Assembly (NCBI RefSeq): GCF_000090795.2
Contig: NW_003546780.1
Span: forward strand, 28,554-49,766
DNA from: Amphimedon queenslandica
Lineage: Eukaryota; Porifera; Demospongiae; Haplosclerida; Niphatidae
Direction: 5' to 3'
DNA length: 21,213 bases
In this document: positions 1 to 9,773 of the stretch, in pieces
Layout of the letters: each line of letters begins with the position of its first letter
Position numbering within the stretch: position 1 is the stretch's first letter
The notes under the pieces: generated by a model
Told to the model about the DNA's origin: nothing
The model's database searches: none
Seen by the model: only the letters and a program-made list of their open reading frames with translations
Made by a program: the position numbers and the translations under genes

Positions 1-46
<46 letters not shown>

Positions 47-58
47 GGGAGAGGGAGT
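1..58. repeat. GA microsatellite at window edge
   Basis: An almost pure GA dinucleotide run with a few GGGA interruptions, continuing off the left edge. It lies in an intron of the USP9X-like gene, upstream of the first visible exon. Confidence 0.95.
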
Positions 59-155
59 GAAATTAGAGAGGTGGTAGAGGGGGAGGTATGCTGGTAAGTC
101 ATACCTAAGATAGGGTAATGATAAAGTTATAATGTTAAATGTCAAGTGTATATTC

Positions 156-338
156 AATTAATGTATCTATTCTACTGATGTCCTCCCTCTTTTTCTCTTA
201 ATCTCACACCCCCTCTCCCTCTCACCTTTCTCTCCCACTACTCTACCATATTAAATTAATGTGTCTAATGTCTATTCTACTATAATGCTATCCCTCTTCT
301 ATTTTTCTCTCTCTCTCTCTTCCACTACTCTACCATAC
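156..338. repeat. imperfect ~95-bp tandem duplication before the first exon
   Basis: Two diverged direct copies (about 156-250 and 254-338). Each begins with AATTAATGT, passes through TCTATTCTACT and a pyrimidine-rich stretch, and ends in CCACTACTCTACCAT. The second copy supplies the pyrimidine tract of the acceptor at 341-343. Bases 59-155 hold nothing else I can recognise. Confidence 0.6.
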
Positions 339-343
339 TTTAG

Positions 344-501
344 TTCCGTCCTCTCACCATTGGTAGATCTCCCTGTGGTTACGTTGGTCTTAAGAATGCT
401 GGTGCTACCTGTTACATGAATACAGTCCTGCAGCAGTTGTACATGCAGCCCGGGATAAGGGAGGCTATACTGGGAGTGGAGAGAGATGAAGAAGACTCAA
501 G
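344..501 (+). CDS. USP9X: USP9X-like, visible exon 1 (catalytic Cys box)
   Basis: Acceptor TTTAG at 339-343 and donor AAG|GTATAG after 501. The frame starts in phase 0 at 344 and ends with two bases of a split codon. It encodes VGLKNAGATCYMN followed by QQLYMQPGIR, the Cys box that opens the USP domain. The catalytic Cys codon is at 410-412. The exon end (ERDEEDS) is an acidic stretch like the one following the Cys box in USP9X. The upstream exon lies off the window. Confidence 0.9.
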
Positions 502-668
502 GTATAGTAATGTAGTATTATTTTTTAAATTTATTTTTTATTATAAAAAAAAACTTATAAAAGTACGCATAACACTTCGCTCTATATATGACAACATCCT
601 CACAAGGACACACGTTTATTATTGTGTTTTGTTCTTGCTTGACGGATAAAATATTATTTTTTCCTGAA

Positions 669-764
669 ATGACAACCATATCATCTTCATCTTCTCCTGG
701 TCTCCTCAAACTGGAGGAGGAAGTTGACCTCATGCACTGCTGGTTGCTATGGCTTAAATGTTAA
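669..764 (+). pseudogene. abortive TRIM-start module A
   Basis: An ATG followed by codons matching the first ~17 residues of the TRIM genes (SSSSSPGLLKLEE). The match then breaks into unrelated sequence and stops at 762-764. The same break, followed by CTGCTGGTTG and a shared intergenic stretch, recurs at 7636 and 13410. It could be a duplication relic or an upstream ORF in the leader of TRIM copy 1. No RING cysteine is encoded. Confidence 0.65.
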
Positions 765-779
765 TATAATTCATTATTT

Positions 780-830
780 CACTGTAATAATAGTCACAAG
801 ATTTTAAAATAGTATTACACTTACACTGTA
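780..830 (+). promoter_or_regulatory. conserved upstream block (TRIM copy 1)
   Basis: CACTGTAATAATAGTCACAAG followed by an AT-rich spacer and TTACACTGTA. The block is also found upstream of copies 3 (7749-7802), 4 (10629-10673) and 5 (13511-13554). It may be a core promoter or simply ancestral duplicated sequence; nothing shown here proves function. Confidence 0.35.
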
Positions 831-1255
831 CTTCTATTTGGGGATTTTCCCCTAGATTTGGGGAATTTTTTGCTCCATCTAGGGACTAAAGGAGGATTTT
901 TAAAAATTATATCAAAATTTGTCATTGACTTAAATTAATAATATTCATAGGAAAATATTCATAGTAAAATTAATTATATTCTTTGATAAGAAGAGGTGTG
1001 GTTATTATAGGAATATATATGGCAGATTTTAATTTTTGACTTGTTTAATAAATTTTGAGGACTTTATGTCATAACTTGTGGATTTTTATGGATTTGGGGG
1101 AAAAATTTTGCCTCAATTTTTAGGCAATTTCTAATTAATGCCCTGAACTTTCTTTCCCGTTCCTGGTCCGCGTCCTGCTCTCTCTCTTGATAGTTCTTTT
1201 GTTTCTCTGAAGAATTCCGTTTCTCTTGTTATTTTGAACTTTTCTTTTTCTTGAA

Positions 1256-3352
1256 ATGGCAACCAAACCATCTTCATCTTCTTCTCCTGGTCTCCTCAAA
1301 CTGGAGGAACAGCTCACCTGTCCTGTGTGTCTTGAATACTATACCAACCCTAAGATCCTACCCTGCCATCACTCATTCTGTGAGCACTGTCTGAAGGGAT
1401 TAGCTCTGGATAAGAAGAATGAGACCTATTGCCTCTCTTGTCCCACTTGTCGTCATTGTACAGAGTTACCAAAAGAAGGAGTAGGAGCCTTTCCTGTAGC
1501 ATTCCACCTCAACAACCTCAAAGAGATGCAAAGTTTACTAAACAAGGCAGCAGCAGTTCCTCAAGAGGTCACATGTAGTGATCATAGAAAGCCTTTGGAG
1601 CTATTCTGTGAAACATGTAATATAGTAATCTGTGTTACTTGTCAATTTCGTAATCATAAACATCATGAATATAACTTAATCACTGATTGTTATCCTAAGC
1701 ACTGTCAAAAGTTAAGGGAATGCCTGTCACCAGTTGAGGGAAAGAAGAAAGCACTCAAGAAGGTCCTGTCTGCCCTATCAGAGAGAGAGGGTGAGATCAG
1801 AAAGAGAGGAGAAGGAGTTTTAAAAGAGATACATGAAATGCTAGAGAAAAAGATTGCTGTTCTTCGTGAGTCACAGAGGAAACTGACTGAGCAGGCAAAG
1901 AGGGTCACTGATGCTAAACTAAAGGTGTTGTCAGAGCAAATGAAATCAGCAGAAATTAGTTTGAGTCTTTTGAAGGATGTCCAGGATTGTGTGGAACAGA
2001 GTCTGAAGACAGGCAGTCCTCAACAAGTCCTGAGGTCTAAGAAACAGATGATGGAGCGTATGAGTGAAGTTACTTCAGGGATCAATGTGGAAGAGTTACA
2101 TCCAAAGGAAAAAGCCGACTTTATATTGAGTAAAGATATCAAATCACTACATCACATTGGAGATATTGTGACCTACTCATCTACTGCACTACAGCAGTGT
2201 AGAGTGAAGAAAGTTGGTTGCTTTGAACGTCTGCCAAAAGAGAAGAAGGTTTCATTTTCACTATCAATGGAGGCACCAGATTCATCTATTTTGTGTGTTC
2301 CCGTCTCTTCTCTGAAGTGTAGTCTAGTACCAGTTGGTAAAGGTGATCAACCCGTTCACACTACAGTCACTACCACCAGCACTGATCCTGGAGTGTATAG
2401 GATACAGTGTAACCCTTCAACCAGTGGTACTCATACAGTAAAAGTACAAGTATATGATGTACACCTTGAGGATACCTCACTAGCCATCCCTTTCAATCCT
2501 TACCTTGATAGCATCCCTTCTCTATATATTCTAGAGCCTGTGTTTAACCGTCCCTGGGGAGTTGCTGTAAGTGATGATAATCAGCATGTTATAGTAACTG
2601 AGAATAATGGTAATGGTATAACAATACTGGATGGAGAACGAAAGAGAGTGAAATCATTTGGAGCAACAAGAAGAAATCGTAGTTTTCAGTTTTTTTATCC
2701 TAGTGGTGTAGCCTTTACATCAGACAACTTTATTCTTGTGACCGATGGTAATCACAGGCTTCAAAAAGTAAGAATGGCAGATGGAAAATCTATAGCGTCA
2801 GTTGGTAGAACTGGCAGTGAACCACTGCAATTTGCGTATCCTGCTGGTATAGTCATTTCTCCTATTACAGAACAGGTTTATATTGCTGATGCTGCTAACA
2901 ATTGTGTAAAAGTCTTGAATCCTGATCTAACCTTCTCTCATTCATTTGGTAGTAAAGGATCAGCTAATGGACAGTTTCAATCTCCAATTGACATTGCTAT
3001 TGACAGTCAAGGATTAGTGTATGTTACTGATAATGGTAATCATCGCATACAAAAGTTTTCTCCAGATGGACAGTTTCTGGGTCAGTTTGGTAATAGAATG
3101 TTTAGTTATTTTGGAAAGGTTAATGGTCCAGTAGGTATAACAATAGACACTGCAGGTACTGGTCTAGTGTATGTTAGTGAAGAGGGCAATCATCGTATAT
3201 CAGTCTTCACTAGTGATGGTTCGTTTGTTAGGAGTTTTGGAAGTTTAGGCAGTGATATTGATCAGCTTAGTAGTCCTTGTGGATTAACTTTTGATAAAGA
3301 TGGATTCTTGTATATTTGTGATTTTTGTAATTGCCGGGTTGTTGTTTATTAA
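1256..3352 (+). CDS. TRIM-NHL protein, copy 1 (RING/B-box/coiled coil/filamin/NHL)
   Basis: A 698-residue intronless gene, probably an E3 ubiquitin ligase of the TRIM2/TRIM3/TRIM71-like class. The C3HC4 RING uses C22, C25, C37, H39, C42, C45, C62 and C65. A single B-box2 spans C107 to H137 and there is no B-box1. A charged coiled coil covers about 145-275, a filamin-type Ig domain about 328-414, and six NHL repeats 425-698, enough for a closed six-bladed propeller. The first ATG has a good context (A at -3, G at +4). AATAAA at 3414-3419 is a plausible polyadenylation signal. It is the most divergent copy in its NHL blades (for example NNCVKV where others have NHRIQV in blade 3). It shares the linker CFERLPKEKK with copy 3. 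Ligand unknown; family NHL domains bind RNA or protein. Confidence 0.93.
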   Translation: MATKPSSSSSPGLLKLEEQLTCPVCLEYYTNPKILPCHHSFCEHCLKGLALDKKNETYCLSCPTCRHCTELPKEGVGAFPVAFHLNNLKEMQSLLNKAAAVPQEVTCSDHRKPLELFCETCNIVICVTCQFRNHKHHEYNLITDCYPKHCQKLRECLSPVEGKKKALKKVLSALSEREGEIRKRGEGVLKEIHEMLEKKIAVLRESQRKLTEQAKRVTDAKLKVLSEQMKSAEISLSLLKDVQDCVEQSLKTGSPQQVLRSKKQMMERMSEVTSGINVEELHPKEKADFILSKDIKSLHHIGDIVTYSSTALQQCRVKKVGCFERLPKEKKVSFSLSMEAPDSSILCVPVSSLKCSLVPVGKGDQPVHTTVTTTSTDPGVYRIQCNPSTSGTHTVKVQVYDVHLEDTSLAIPFNPYLDSIPSLYILEPVFNRPWGVAVSDDNQHVIVTENNGNGITILDGERKRVKSFGATRRNRSFQFFYPSGVAFTSDNFILVTDGNHRLQKVRMADGKSIASVGRTGSEPLQFAYPAGIVISPITEQVYIADAANNCVKVLNPDLTFSHSFGSKGSANGQFQSPIDIAIDSQGLVYVTDNGNHRIQKFSPDGQFLGQFGNRMFSYFGKVNGPVGITIDTAGTGLVYVSEEGNHRISVFTSDGSFVRSFGSLGSDIDQLSSPCGLTFDKDGFLYICDFCNCRVVVY

Positions 3353-4108
3353 ATTTTTGCAATAATTATTTTGATATTGTGATTATTTGTAATAGATTAT
3401 AATTTTAATTTTTAATAAATGTAATACTAAATTAGCTCAATAAGGCTCTTCCGATTAATGTCATATACGTAATGATTTTAAGCATAATGATTAAATTCAC
3501 TAATCAAATTTTCAATCACTTGAACTGCCTAGTAAAATGATGTAATTTTGGAAATGTCGGCAGTTGGTTTTAATTTGTAATGCATTTGCTGCGTGGCCAA
3601 GATTTTTCAAATTTTGCATCTTCAAGAGCCATGAAAATACAATCTGGCCAAAAAGCAGAAAATTGTAAAATTGAAGTCATGAAATGGATTTTTGGGCCAC
3701 AACTATATCATTAATAGCATACACGTACTAATAAATTTTTATTTTATGTATTATTATCGTTTTCCTTCTCCTCCACTTTGTTTTGCATTCCCATGCAAAT
3801 TGTGTGTGGTACATATAAGGAAGTAAGAGTGAAGAGGGGGAGATTAAGCCATTAGTTAAGAGATCCATTAGGGCTACATATGTCATATGTAATACTTGGC
3901 ATGGGAAATGTTATTGTATGCTATGATAACTTCCTTTAGTCTATAGTGGTAAACATGCTCTAAGACAACTCCTTGTTCCTTTTCGTTTGTCTCTTTTTTT
4001 ATTTTCTTATGGTTCGTCCTTGCTCTATCTTCATTTACTATCTTCTACCTTTATCTCTCTTCATTTTTCATTCTTGTTTTATATACACAATTTTATTCTT
4101 TTCTTAAA
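3353..4108. other. intergenic, TRIM copy 1 to copy 2
   Basis: AT-rich DNA. It contains the candidate polyadenylation signal of copy 1 (3414-3419), a weak inverted pair (GTGGCCAAGATTTTT near 3594 against a GGGCCAC end near 3700), and from about 4020 a leader for copy 2 that closely matches 13341-13409. A degenerate version of the host exon-2 edge (TATCTTCTACCT, from 4039) sits in that leader without its AG. I see no other gene. Confidence 0.6.
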
Positions 4109-5217
4109 ATGGCAGCCAAACCATCTTAATCTTCTTCTCCTGGTCTCCTCAAACTGGAGGAACGGCTCACCTGTCCTGTGTGTCTTATCCACTATACCAA
4201 CCCTAAGATCCTACCCTGCCATCACTCATTCTGTAAGCACTGTCTGGAGGGATTACCTCTGGATAAGAAGAATGAGACCTATTACCTCTCTTGTCCCACT
4301 TGTCGTCATTGTACAGAGTTACCAGAAGAAGGAGCAGGAGCCTTTCCTGTAGCATTCACTCTCAACAACCTCAAAGAGATGTACAGTCTAATGAAGAAGA
4401 CAGTAGCAATTTTGCCTTATTCTCAAGAGGCCACATGTAGTGATCATGGAAAGCATTTGGAGATATTCTGTGAAACATGCAATACATTAATCTGTGTTAA
4501 CTGCTCATATCGTGATCATAAACATCATGAATGTGAGTTGGTCACTGACAGTTATTCTAAACACAGAGAAGCACTGGAGAAATCTCTTAATCCAGTAAAA
4601 AGGAAAATTGAAGGACTCAAGAAGGTCCTGTCTGCTTTAGCAGAGAGAGAGGGCGAGATCAGAGAGAGAGGAGAAGGAGTCTTAGAAGAAATACAGGAAA
4701 TGGTAGAGGAAATGATTTCTGTTCTTCGTGAGTCAGAGAGGAAACTGACTGAGCAGGCAAAGAGGGTCACTGATGATAAACTAAAGGTGCTGTCAGAACA
4801 AATAAAATCAGCAGAAAAGAGTTTAAGTGTTCTGGAGGATGTTGAGGATTATGTGGAACAGAGTCTGAAGACAGGCAGTCCTCAACAAGTCCTGAGGTCT
4901 AAGAAACAGATGATGGAGCGTATGAGTGAAGTTACTGCAGGGATCAATGTGGAGGAGTTACATCCAAAGGAAAAAGCCGACTTTGGATTGAGTAAAGATA
5001 TCAAATTGCTAGATCACATTGGAGATATTGTGACCTCTACTGTACTACAGCAGTGTAGAGTGAAGAGAATTGCATGATGGCACTACACCTGCTGGCAAAG
5101 CAGTTTCATTTTCACTATCAATGGAGGCACCAGATTCATCTGTTTTGTGTGTTCCCCTCTCTTCTCTGAGGTGTAGTCTAGTACCAGTTGGTAAAGGTGA
5201 TCAACCCATTCACACTA

Positions 5218-6045
5218 CCCATATAGAAATTCCAAGGTTGTTACAACCAGGTCACAACCTTGCAAAGTTGTAGCAACCTAGTAACAACCTTGTACAAAAG
5301 TGATAAAGTTGTGAGCAACCTAATAACAACCTTGTACAAAAGTGATAAAGTTGTGAGCAACCTAATAACAACCTTGTATAAAAGTGATAAAGTTGTGAGC
5401 AACCTAGTAACAACCTTGTATAAAAGTGATAAAGTTGTGAGCAACCTAGTGACAACCTTGTACAAAAGTGATAAAGTTGTGAGCAACCTAATAACAACCT
5501 TGTATAAAAGTGATAAAGTTGTGAGCAACCTAGTAACAACCTTGTATAAAAGTGCTGAAGTTGTGACTAACATGTAAGAAGCAAAACGACCTTGTGACAA
5601 GGTTGTCCGAAGGTTGACAGGAAACTGAGGTTTCATTAAGTGCGCCCCACGATGATATGAAGCTATTGCTACCATATATAAAGGGACCATTGACCAGCAC
5701 TTACACAAGTCAATAAAGATAACATTAATACACATCCACATCTTTATTTATACATTAGCTACATGTATCATAGATACATTACAAGTATCTAGAAATCATT
5801 TGAAACTACATGGGATTAAGAGGTTTAATAATTATTATATGCATGTTGATAGTCTTTCAAATTATATTTATTCTATTAAATTCATTGTACATTGTGAGAA
5901 GGTTGTGACAAGGTTGTCACAAGCCAAAAAACGTGCCAAATCCAAGGTTTTTACAAGGTTGTGACCAGGTAGTGACAACCTATTGACAACTAACTTGTTA
6001 CAAGGTTGCCACAATCATGCTACAACCTTGGTTTTTCTATATGGG
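5218..6045. mobile_element. 828-bp non-autonomous inverted-repeat transposon
   Basis: It interrupts the TRIM copy 2 filamin region. The uninterrupted site (CACTACAGTCACTACC) is visible in copies 1, 3 and 5. Ends are CCCATATAGAAA and its reverse complement TTTTCTATATGGG, each followed inward by CCAAGGTTGT. TA is duplicated on both sides (5216-5217 and 6046-6047). There is no transposase ORF. Both ends are rich in ACAACCTTG or its complement, like sub-terminal binding repeats. A TA duplication is typical of Tc1/mariner-type insertion, but the family is not settled. Confidence 0.85.
5275..5568. repeat. 42-bp tandem array (7 copies) inside the transposon
   Basis: Units begin with AACCTA at 5275, 5317, 5359, 5401, 5443, 5485 and 5527. 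Six are nearly identical and the last decays. Each contains ACAACCTTGTA and ATAAAGTTGTGAG. Because 42 is a multiple of three, the array stays open in several frames on both strands, giving repetitive ORFs with no sign of being genes. Confidence 0.95.
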
Positions 6046-7021
6046 TACAGTCACTACCACCAGCACTGATCCTGGAGTGTATAGGATACAGTGTAACTCT
6101 TCAACCAGTGGTACTCATACAGTAAAAGTACAAGTATATGATGTACACCTTGAGGATACCTCACTAGCCATCCCCATCAATCCTTATCTTGATAACATCA
6201 CTCCAGCACGTACTATAACTGAACTTTACTATCCCTGGGGAGTTGCTGTAACTGATGATAATCATGTTATAATAACTGAGACTAATGGTAACTGTGTAAC
6301 AATACTGGATAGAGAAGGAAAGAAGGTGAAATCATTTGGAGGGGAAGGAGGAAGTTGTAATGTCAAACTTTCTTATCCTTGTGGTGTAGCCATTACTCCA
6401 GACAAATTCATTCTTGTATCTGATAGGCACAGGATCCAGAAGATAAGCATGGATGGATACCATAAAGCATCAGTTGGTGAGGAGGGCAGTGAACCACTAC
6501 AATTCAACAATCCTTCTGGTATAACCATTTCTCCTATAACAGGACAGGTTTATATTGCTGATGTAAATAATCATTGTATACAAGTCTTGAATCCTGATCT
6601 AACCTTCTCTCATTCATTTGGTAGTAAAGGATCAGCTAATGGACAGTTTCAGTATCCACGTGACATTGCTATTGACAGTCAAGGATTAGTGTATGTTGCC
6701 GATAGTTATAATCATCGCATTCAAAAGTTCTCTCCAGATGGAAAGTTTGTGGGTCAGTTTGATAACAAAGGATTTGGTCCTGGACAGCTTAATATTCCAG
6801 TAGGTATAACAATAGACACTGCAGCTACTGGTCTAGTGTATGTTAGTGAATGGGGCAATAATTGTATATCAGTCTTCACTAGTGATGGTGCATTTTTTAG
6901 AAGTTTTGCAAGTAAAGGCAGTGATATTGATCAGTTTAATGGTCCTATTGAATTGGCATTTGATAAATATGGATTCTTGTGTGTTTGTGATTTTAATAAT
7001 AGACGAGTTGTTGTTTATTAA

Positions 7022-7635
7022 TTATTACAGTAAGTTTATTTAATACTGAACTAATTATTTGTCCCACAGTTTTTAGTTTTATCTTAGTTTTATCAATTTT
7101 TATTATTAATTCCTGATATTTAAGTACAGACTAATAGGAGGATGGTTAGTATAAGAAAGAAATTACTTATTGTTTATTGCTTACTTTTATTCTTTCGTAT
7201 ATGCAATAATTTTTGTGGTGTGTTCATTTTTGTTATTTTTGTGCTCACCTTAAATCCACATAATTTAACCCACCCTCCAATGTCATTCTATTGCATATAG
7301 GCTATGGCCAGAGTAATGGAATGAGCTTACATATTTTTGGATGGTATTACACTAAAGCTTTGTTTCCATAGCCCCTACTACAGCCTTACAACACTGTCAA
7401 TGCAACAATCATGGGAGATAGAAATCAGGTCTATCTCTACAACAGTTGTATGCTAACCACAGAATCCGTACAACATGCAGTCACACTATATAGAAACCTT
7501 GCAGGCTTTACACTGTACAAGATCAACTTCCTTTTCTTTGCTGGGTTTCATCTCCTGGTCTCATTCTTTAGTTCTTTTGTTTCTCTGAAGAATTCTGTTT
7601 CTCTCGTTATTTTTAACTTTCCTTTTATTGCATAA
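7022..7635. other. 3' flank of TRIM copy 2 and upstream DNA
   Basis: 7022-7330 matches 15741-15920 downstream of copy 5, including TTTGTGCTCACCTTAAATCC and ACTATGGCCAGA-like blocks, so the duplicated unit extends beyond the coding region. From about 7520 (CTTCCTTTTCTTTGCTGGG onward) the TRIM leader of the type before copy 5 appears, ending at the ATG at 7636. The 74-codon reading frame at 7411-7635 looks like chance. Confidence 0.6.
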
Positions 7636-7698
7636 ATGGCAACCAAACCATCTTCATCTTCTTTTCCTGGTCTCCTCAAATGGGAGGAGGAAATTTGA
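7636..7698 (+). pseudogene. abortive TRIM-start module B
   Basis: A 20-codon ORF starting MATKPSSSS, then PGLLK, ending in TGA at 7696-7698. It breaks from TRIM homology at the same place as the modules at 669 and 13410, and is followed by CTGCTGGTTGCTATTG as they are. It is 278 bp upstream of the ATG of copy 3. It could act as an upstream ORF if transcribed with copy 3. Confidence 0.65.
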
Positions 7699-7748
7699 CC
7701 CTCACTGCTGGTTGCTATTGCTTAAAATGTTAATATAATTCATTGCTT

Positions 7749-7802
7749 CACTGTAATAATATACTGTAAGTCACAAGATCTTTTATTATTGTTACACTAT
7801 AA
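7749..7802 (+). promoter_or_regulatory. conserved upstream block (TRIM copy 3)
   Basis: CACTGTAATAATATACTGTAAGTCACAAGATCTT-type block followed by GTTACACTAT. It lies 165 bp before the ATG at 7914, close to the spacing before copies 4 and 5. Function inferred only from recurrence. Confidence 0.35.
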
Positions 7803-7913
7803 GAGACTCGCCTTTTTTTGCCCTTCTTCTGTTGTGGTAATCTCTCTCTATTTACTTTTTAAAAGTTTCTGAAGATTTTCATTTATCTCATTATTTTAAA
7901 CTTTTTTTTTTAA

Positions 7914-9773
7914 ATGGCAGCCAAACCATCTTCATCTCCTTCTCCTGGTCTCCTCAAACTGGAGGAACAGCTCACCTGTCCTGTGTGTCGTAAACACTAT
8001 ACCAACCCTAAGATCCTACCCTGCCATCACTCATTCTGTGAGCACTGTCTGGAGGGATTACCTCTGGATAAGAAGAATGAGACCTATTACCTCTCTTGTC
8101 CCACTTGTCATCATTGTACAGAGTTACCAGAAGATGGAGCAGGAGCCTTTCCTGTAGCATTCCACCTCAAAAACCTCAAAGAGATACACAGTACGATGGA
8201 AAAGACAGCAGTTTTGCCAAATCCTCAAGAGGGCACATGTAGTGATCATGAAAATCCTTTAGAGCTATTTTGTGAAACTTGTAATGAAGTAATCTGTGAA
8301 ACCTGCTCATTTCGGGATCACGAAAATCATGAACATAACTTACTCACTGACTGTTATACTAATCACTCTGAAAAGTTAAGAGAATGTCTATCATCAGTTG
8401 AGGGAAAGAAGGAAGCACTCAAGAAGGTCCTGTCTGCTCTAGTAAAGAGAGAGGGTAAAATCAGAAAGAGAGGAGAAAGAGTTTTAAAAGAAATACATGA
8501 AATGGTTGAGGAAATGATGAATGCTCTTCGTGAGTCAGAGAGGAAACTGACTGAGCAGGCAAAGAGGGTCACTGATGATAAACTAAAGGTGCTGTCAGAG
8601 CAAATGAAATCAGCAGAAATGAGTTTGAGTGTTCTGGAGGATGTTGAGGATTATGTGGAACAGAGTCTGAAGACAGGCAGTCCTCAACAAGTCCTGAGGT
8701 CTAAGAAACAGATGATGGAGCGTATGAGTGAAGTTACTGCAGGGATCAATGTGGAGGAGTTACATCCAAAGGAAAAAGCCAACTTTGTATTGAGTAAAGA
8801 TTTCAAATCGCTACATCAGATTGGAGATATTGTGACCTACTCATCTACTGCACTACAGCAGTGTAGAGTGAAGAAAGTTGGTTGCTTTGAACGTCTACCA
8901 AAAGAGAAAAAAGTTTCATTTTCACTATCAATGGAGGCACCTGATTCATCTGTTTTGTGTGTTCCCCTCTCTTCTCTGAGGTGTAGTCTAGTACCAGTTG
9001 GTAAAGGTGATCAACCCATTGACACTACAGTCACTACCACCAGCACTGATCCTGGAGTGTATAGGATACAGTGTAACCCTTCAACCAGTGGTACTCATAC
9101 AGTAAAAGTACAAGTATATGATGTACACCTTGAGGATACCTCACTAGTCATCCCTTTCAATCCTTACCTTGATAACATCACTCCAGTACGTACTATAACT
9201 GAGCTTAAGGGTCCCTGGGGAGTTGCTGTAACTGATGATAATCATATTTTAATAACTGATTTTAGTGGTCACTGTGTAACAATACTGGATAGAGAAGGAA
9301 AGAAAGTGAAATCATTAGGAGGGAAAGGAGGAAGTGGTAATGTCAAATTTGTTAATCCTCGTGGTGTAGCCATTACTCCAGACAAATCCATTCTTGTGTC
9401 TGATAGGCACAGGATCCAGAAGATAAGCATGGATGGATACCTTATAGCATCAGTTGGTAAGGAGGGCAGTGGACCACTACAATTTAAGCTTCCTTGTGGT
9501 ATAGCCATTTCTCCTATAACAGGAAAGGTTTATATTGCTGATAGGGATAATCATCGTATACAAGTCTTGAAACCTTATCTAACCTTCTCTCATTCATTTG
9601 GTAGTGAAGGATCAGCTAATGGACAGTTCCAGTCTCCACGTGATATTGCTATTGACAGTCAAGGATTAGTGTATGTTACTGATACTTATAATCATCGCAT
9701 TCAGAAGTTCTCTGCAGATGGAAAGTTTGTGGGTCACTTTAGTCATAAAAAGTTTGTTTCTTGGACAGCTTAA
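7914..9773 (+). CDS. TRIM-NHL protein, copy 3, truncated by a 1-nt frameshift
   Basis: 619 residues: RING C22-C65 (CPVC, CHHSFC, CPTC), one B-box2 from C109 to about H139, coiled coil, filamin-type Ig domain with the CFERLPKEKK linker shared with copy 1, then NHL blades 1-4. Relative to copies 2 and 5, one extra T-type base lies in 9751-9762 (TTTGTTTCTTGG against TTTGGTCCTGG). The protein therefore ends in an aberrant tail KFVSWTA about 75 residues short of its siblings. Blades 5 and 6 remain open in the next frame. A four-bladed remnant is unlikely to close as a normal propeller. This may be an early pseudogene, a segregating allele or a base-call error. The start is ATG in context TTAAATGG. 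Confidence 0.85.
   Translation: MAAKPSSSPSPGLLKLEEQLTCPVCRKHYTNPKILPCHHSFCEHCLEGLPLDKKNETYYLSCPTCHHCTELPEDGAGAFPVAFHLKNLKEIHSTMEKTAVLPNPQEGTCSDHENPLELFCETCNEVICETCSFRDHENHEHNLLTDCYTNHSEKLRECLSSVEGKKEALKKVLSALVKREGKIRKRGERVLKEIHEMVEEMMNALRESERKLTEQAKRVTDDKLKVLSEQMKSAEMSLSVLEDVEDYVEQSLKTGSPQQVLRSKKQMMERMSEVTAGINVEELHPKEKANFVLSKDFKSLHQIGDIVTYSSTALQQCRVKKVGCFERLPKEKKVSFSLSMEAPDSSVLCVPLSSLRCSLVPVGKGDQPIDTTVTTTSTDPGVYRIQCNPSTSGTHTVKVQVYDVHLEDTSLVIPFNPYLDNITPVRTITELKGPWGVAVTDDNHILITDFSGHCVTILDREGKKVKSLGGKGGSGNVKFVNPRGVAITPDKSILVSDRHRIQKISMDGYLIASVGKEGSGPLQFKLPCGIAISPITGKVYIADRDNHRIQVLKPYLTFSHSFGSEGSANGQFQSPRDIAIDSQGLVYVTDTYNHRIQKFSADGKFVGHFSHKKFVSWTA

Larger units (their letters stand above)
502..1255 (+). 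other. start of giant host intron and leader of TRIM copy 1
   Basis: It contains an abortive TRIM-start module (669-764), a short conserved block (780-830), then about 300 bp (roughly 832-1140) absent from the otherwise matching leader of TRIM copy 5. That extra piece holds two direct copies of a GATTTGGGG/AATTTTTTGC-like motif (near 855 and 1090) and may be a decayed insertion. The last ~70 bp (GTTCTTTTGTTTCTCTGAAG onward) form the shared leader before the ATG at 1256. Confidence 0.6.
4109..7021 (+). pseudogene. TRIM-NHL copy 2, disrupted by nonsense, frameshift and transposon
   Basis: Same architecture as its neighbours but with three lesions. Codon 7, TCA in the others, is TAA (4127-4129). 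In the linker between coiled coil and filamin domain, around 5063-5095, there are 4 extra bases relative to copy 4, ending that frame at 5077. An 828-bp inverted-repeat element sits in the filamin domain (5218-6045). The remaining stretches are open: 4130-5077 (RING, B-box, coiled coil), 5070-5218 (first half of filamin, shifted frame) and 6047-7021 (rest of filamin and all six NHL blades). Few lesions over ~2 kb of coding sequence suggest recent loss. Without the first ATG, no full RING can be translated from a downstream ATG. Its leader and its 3' flank both resemble those around copy 5. Confidence 0.88.

Noticed and set aside
1705..1908. Minus-strand ORFs of about 67-72 codons within each TRIM coiled coil (also near 4552, 8363, 11189)
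   Set aside because: They recur because the coiled-coil DNA is conserved between copies; the sense strand explains them fully.
3592..3700. Possible MITE with GTGGCC ends downstream of TRIM copy 1
   Set aside because: Pairing beyond the outer few bases is poor and no target duplication is seen.
3987..4352. 121-codon ORF overlapping the start of TRIM copy 2
   Set aside because: A different frame of the copy 2 leader and RING region with no recognisable protein sequence.
4178..5077. Treating the open stretch of copy 2 as an intact 299-codon gene
   Set aside because: It would start at a GTG inside the RING; the first in-frame ATG (4379) lies after the RING, so it is better described as part of a pseudogene.
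5275..5568. CRISPR-like array
   Set aside because: Units are contiguous with no unique spacers, in a eukaryotic transposon; it is a plain tandem repeat.
5241..5741. Repetitive ORFs of 95-166 codons on both strands over the 42-bp array
   Set aside because: They exist only because the unit length is a multiple of three; they lie inside a transposon, use non-ATG starts in places and show no domain.
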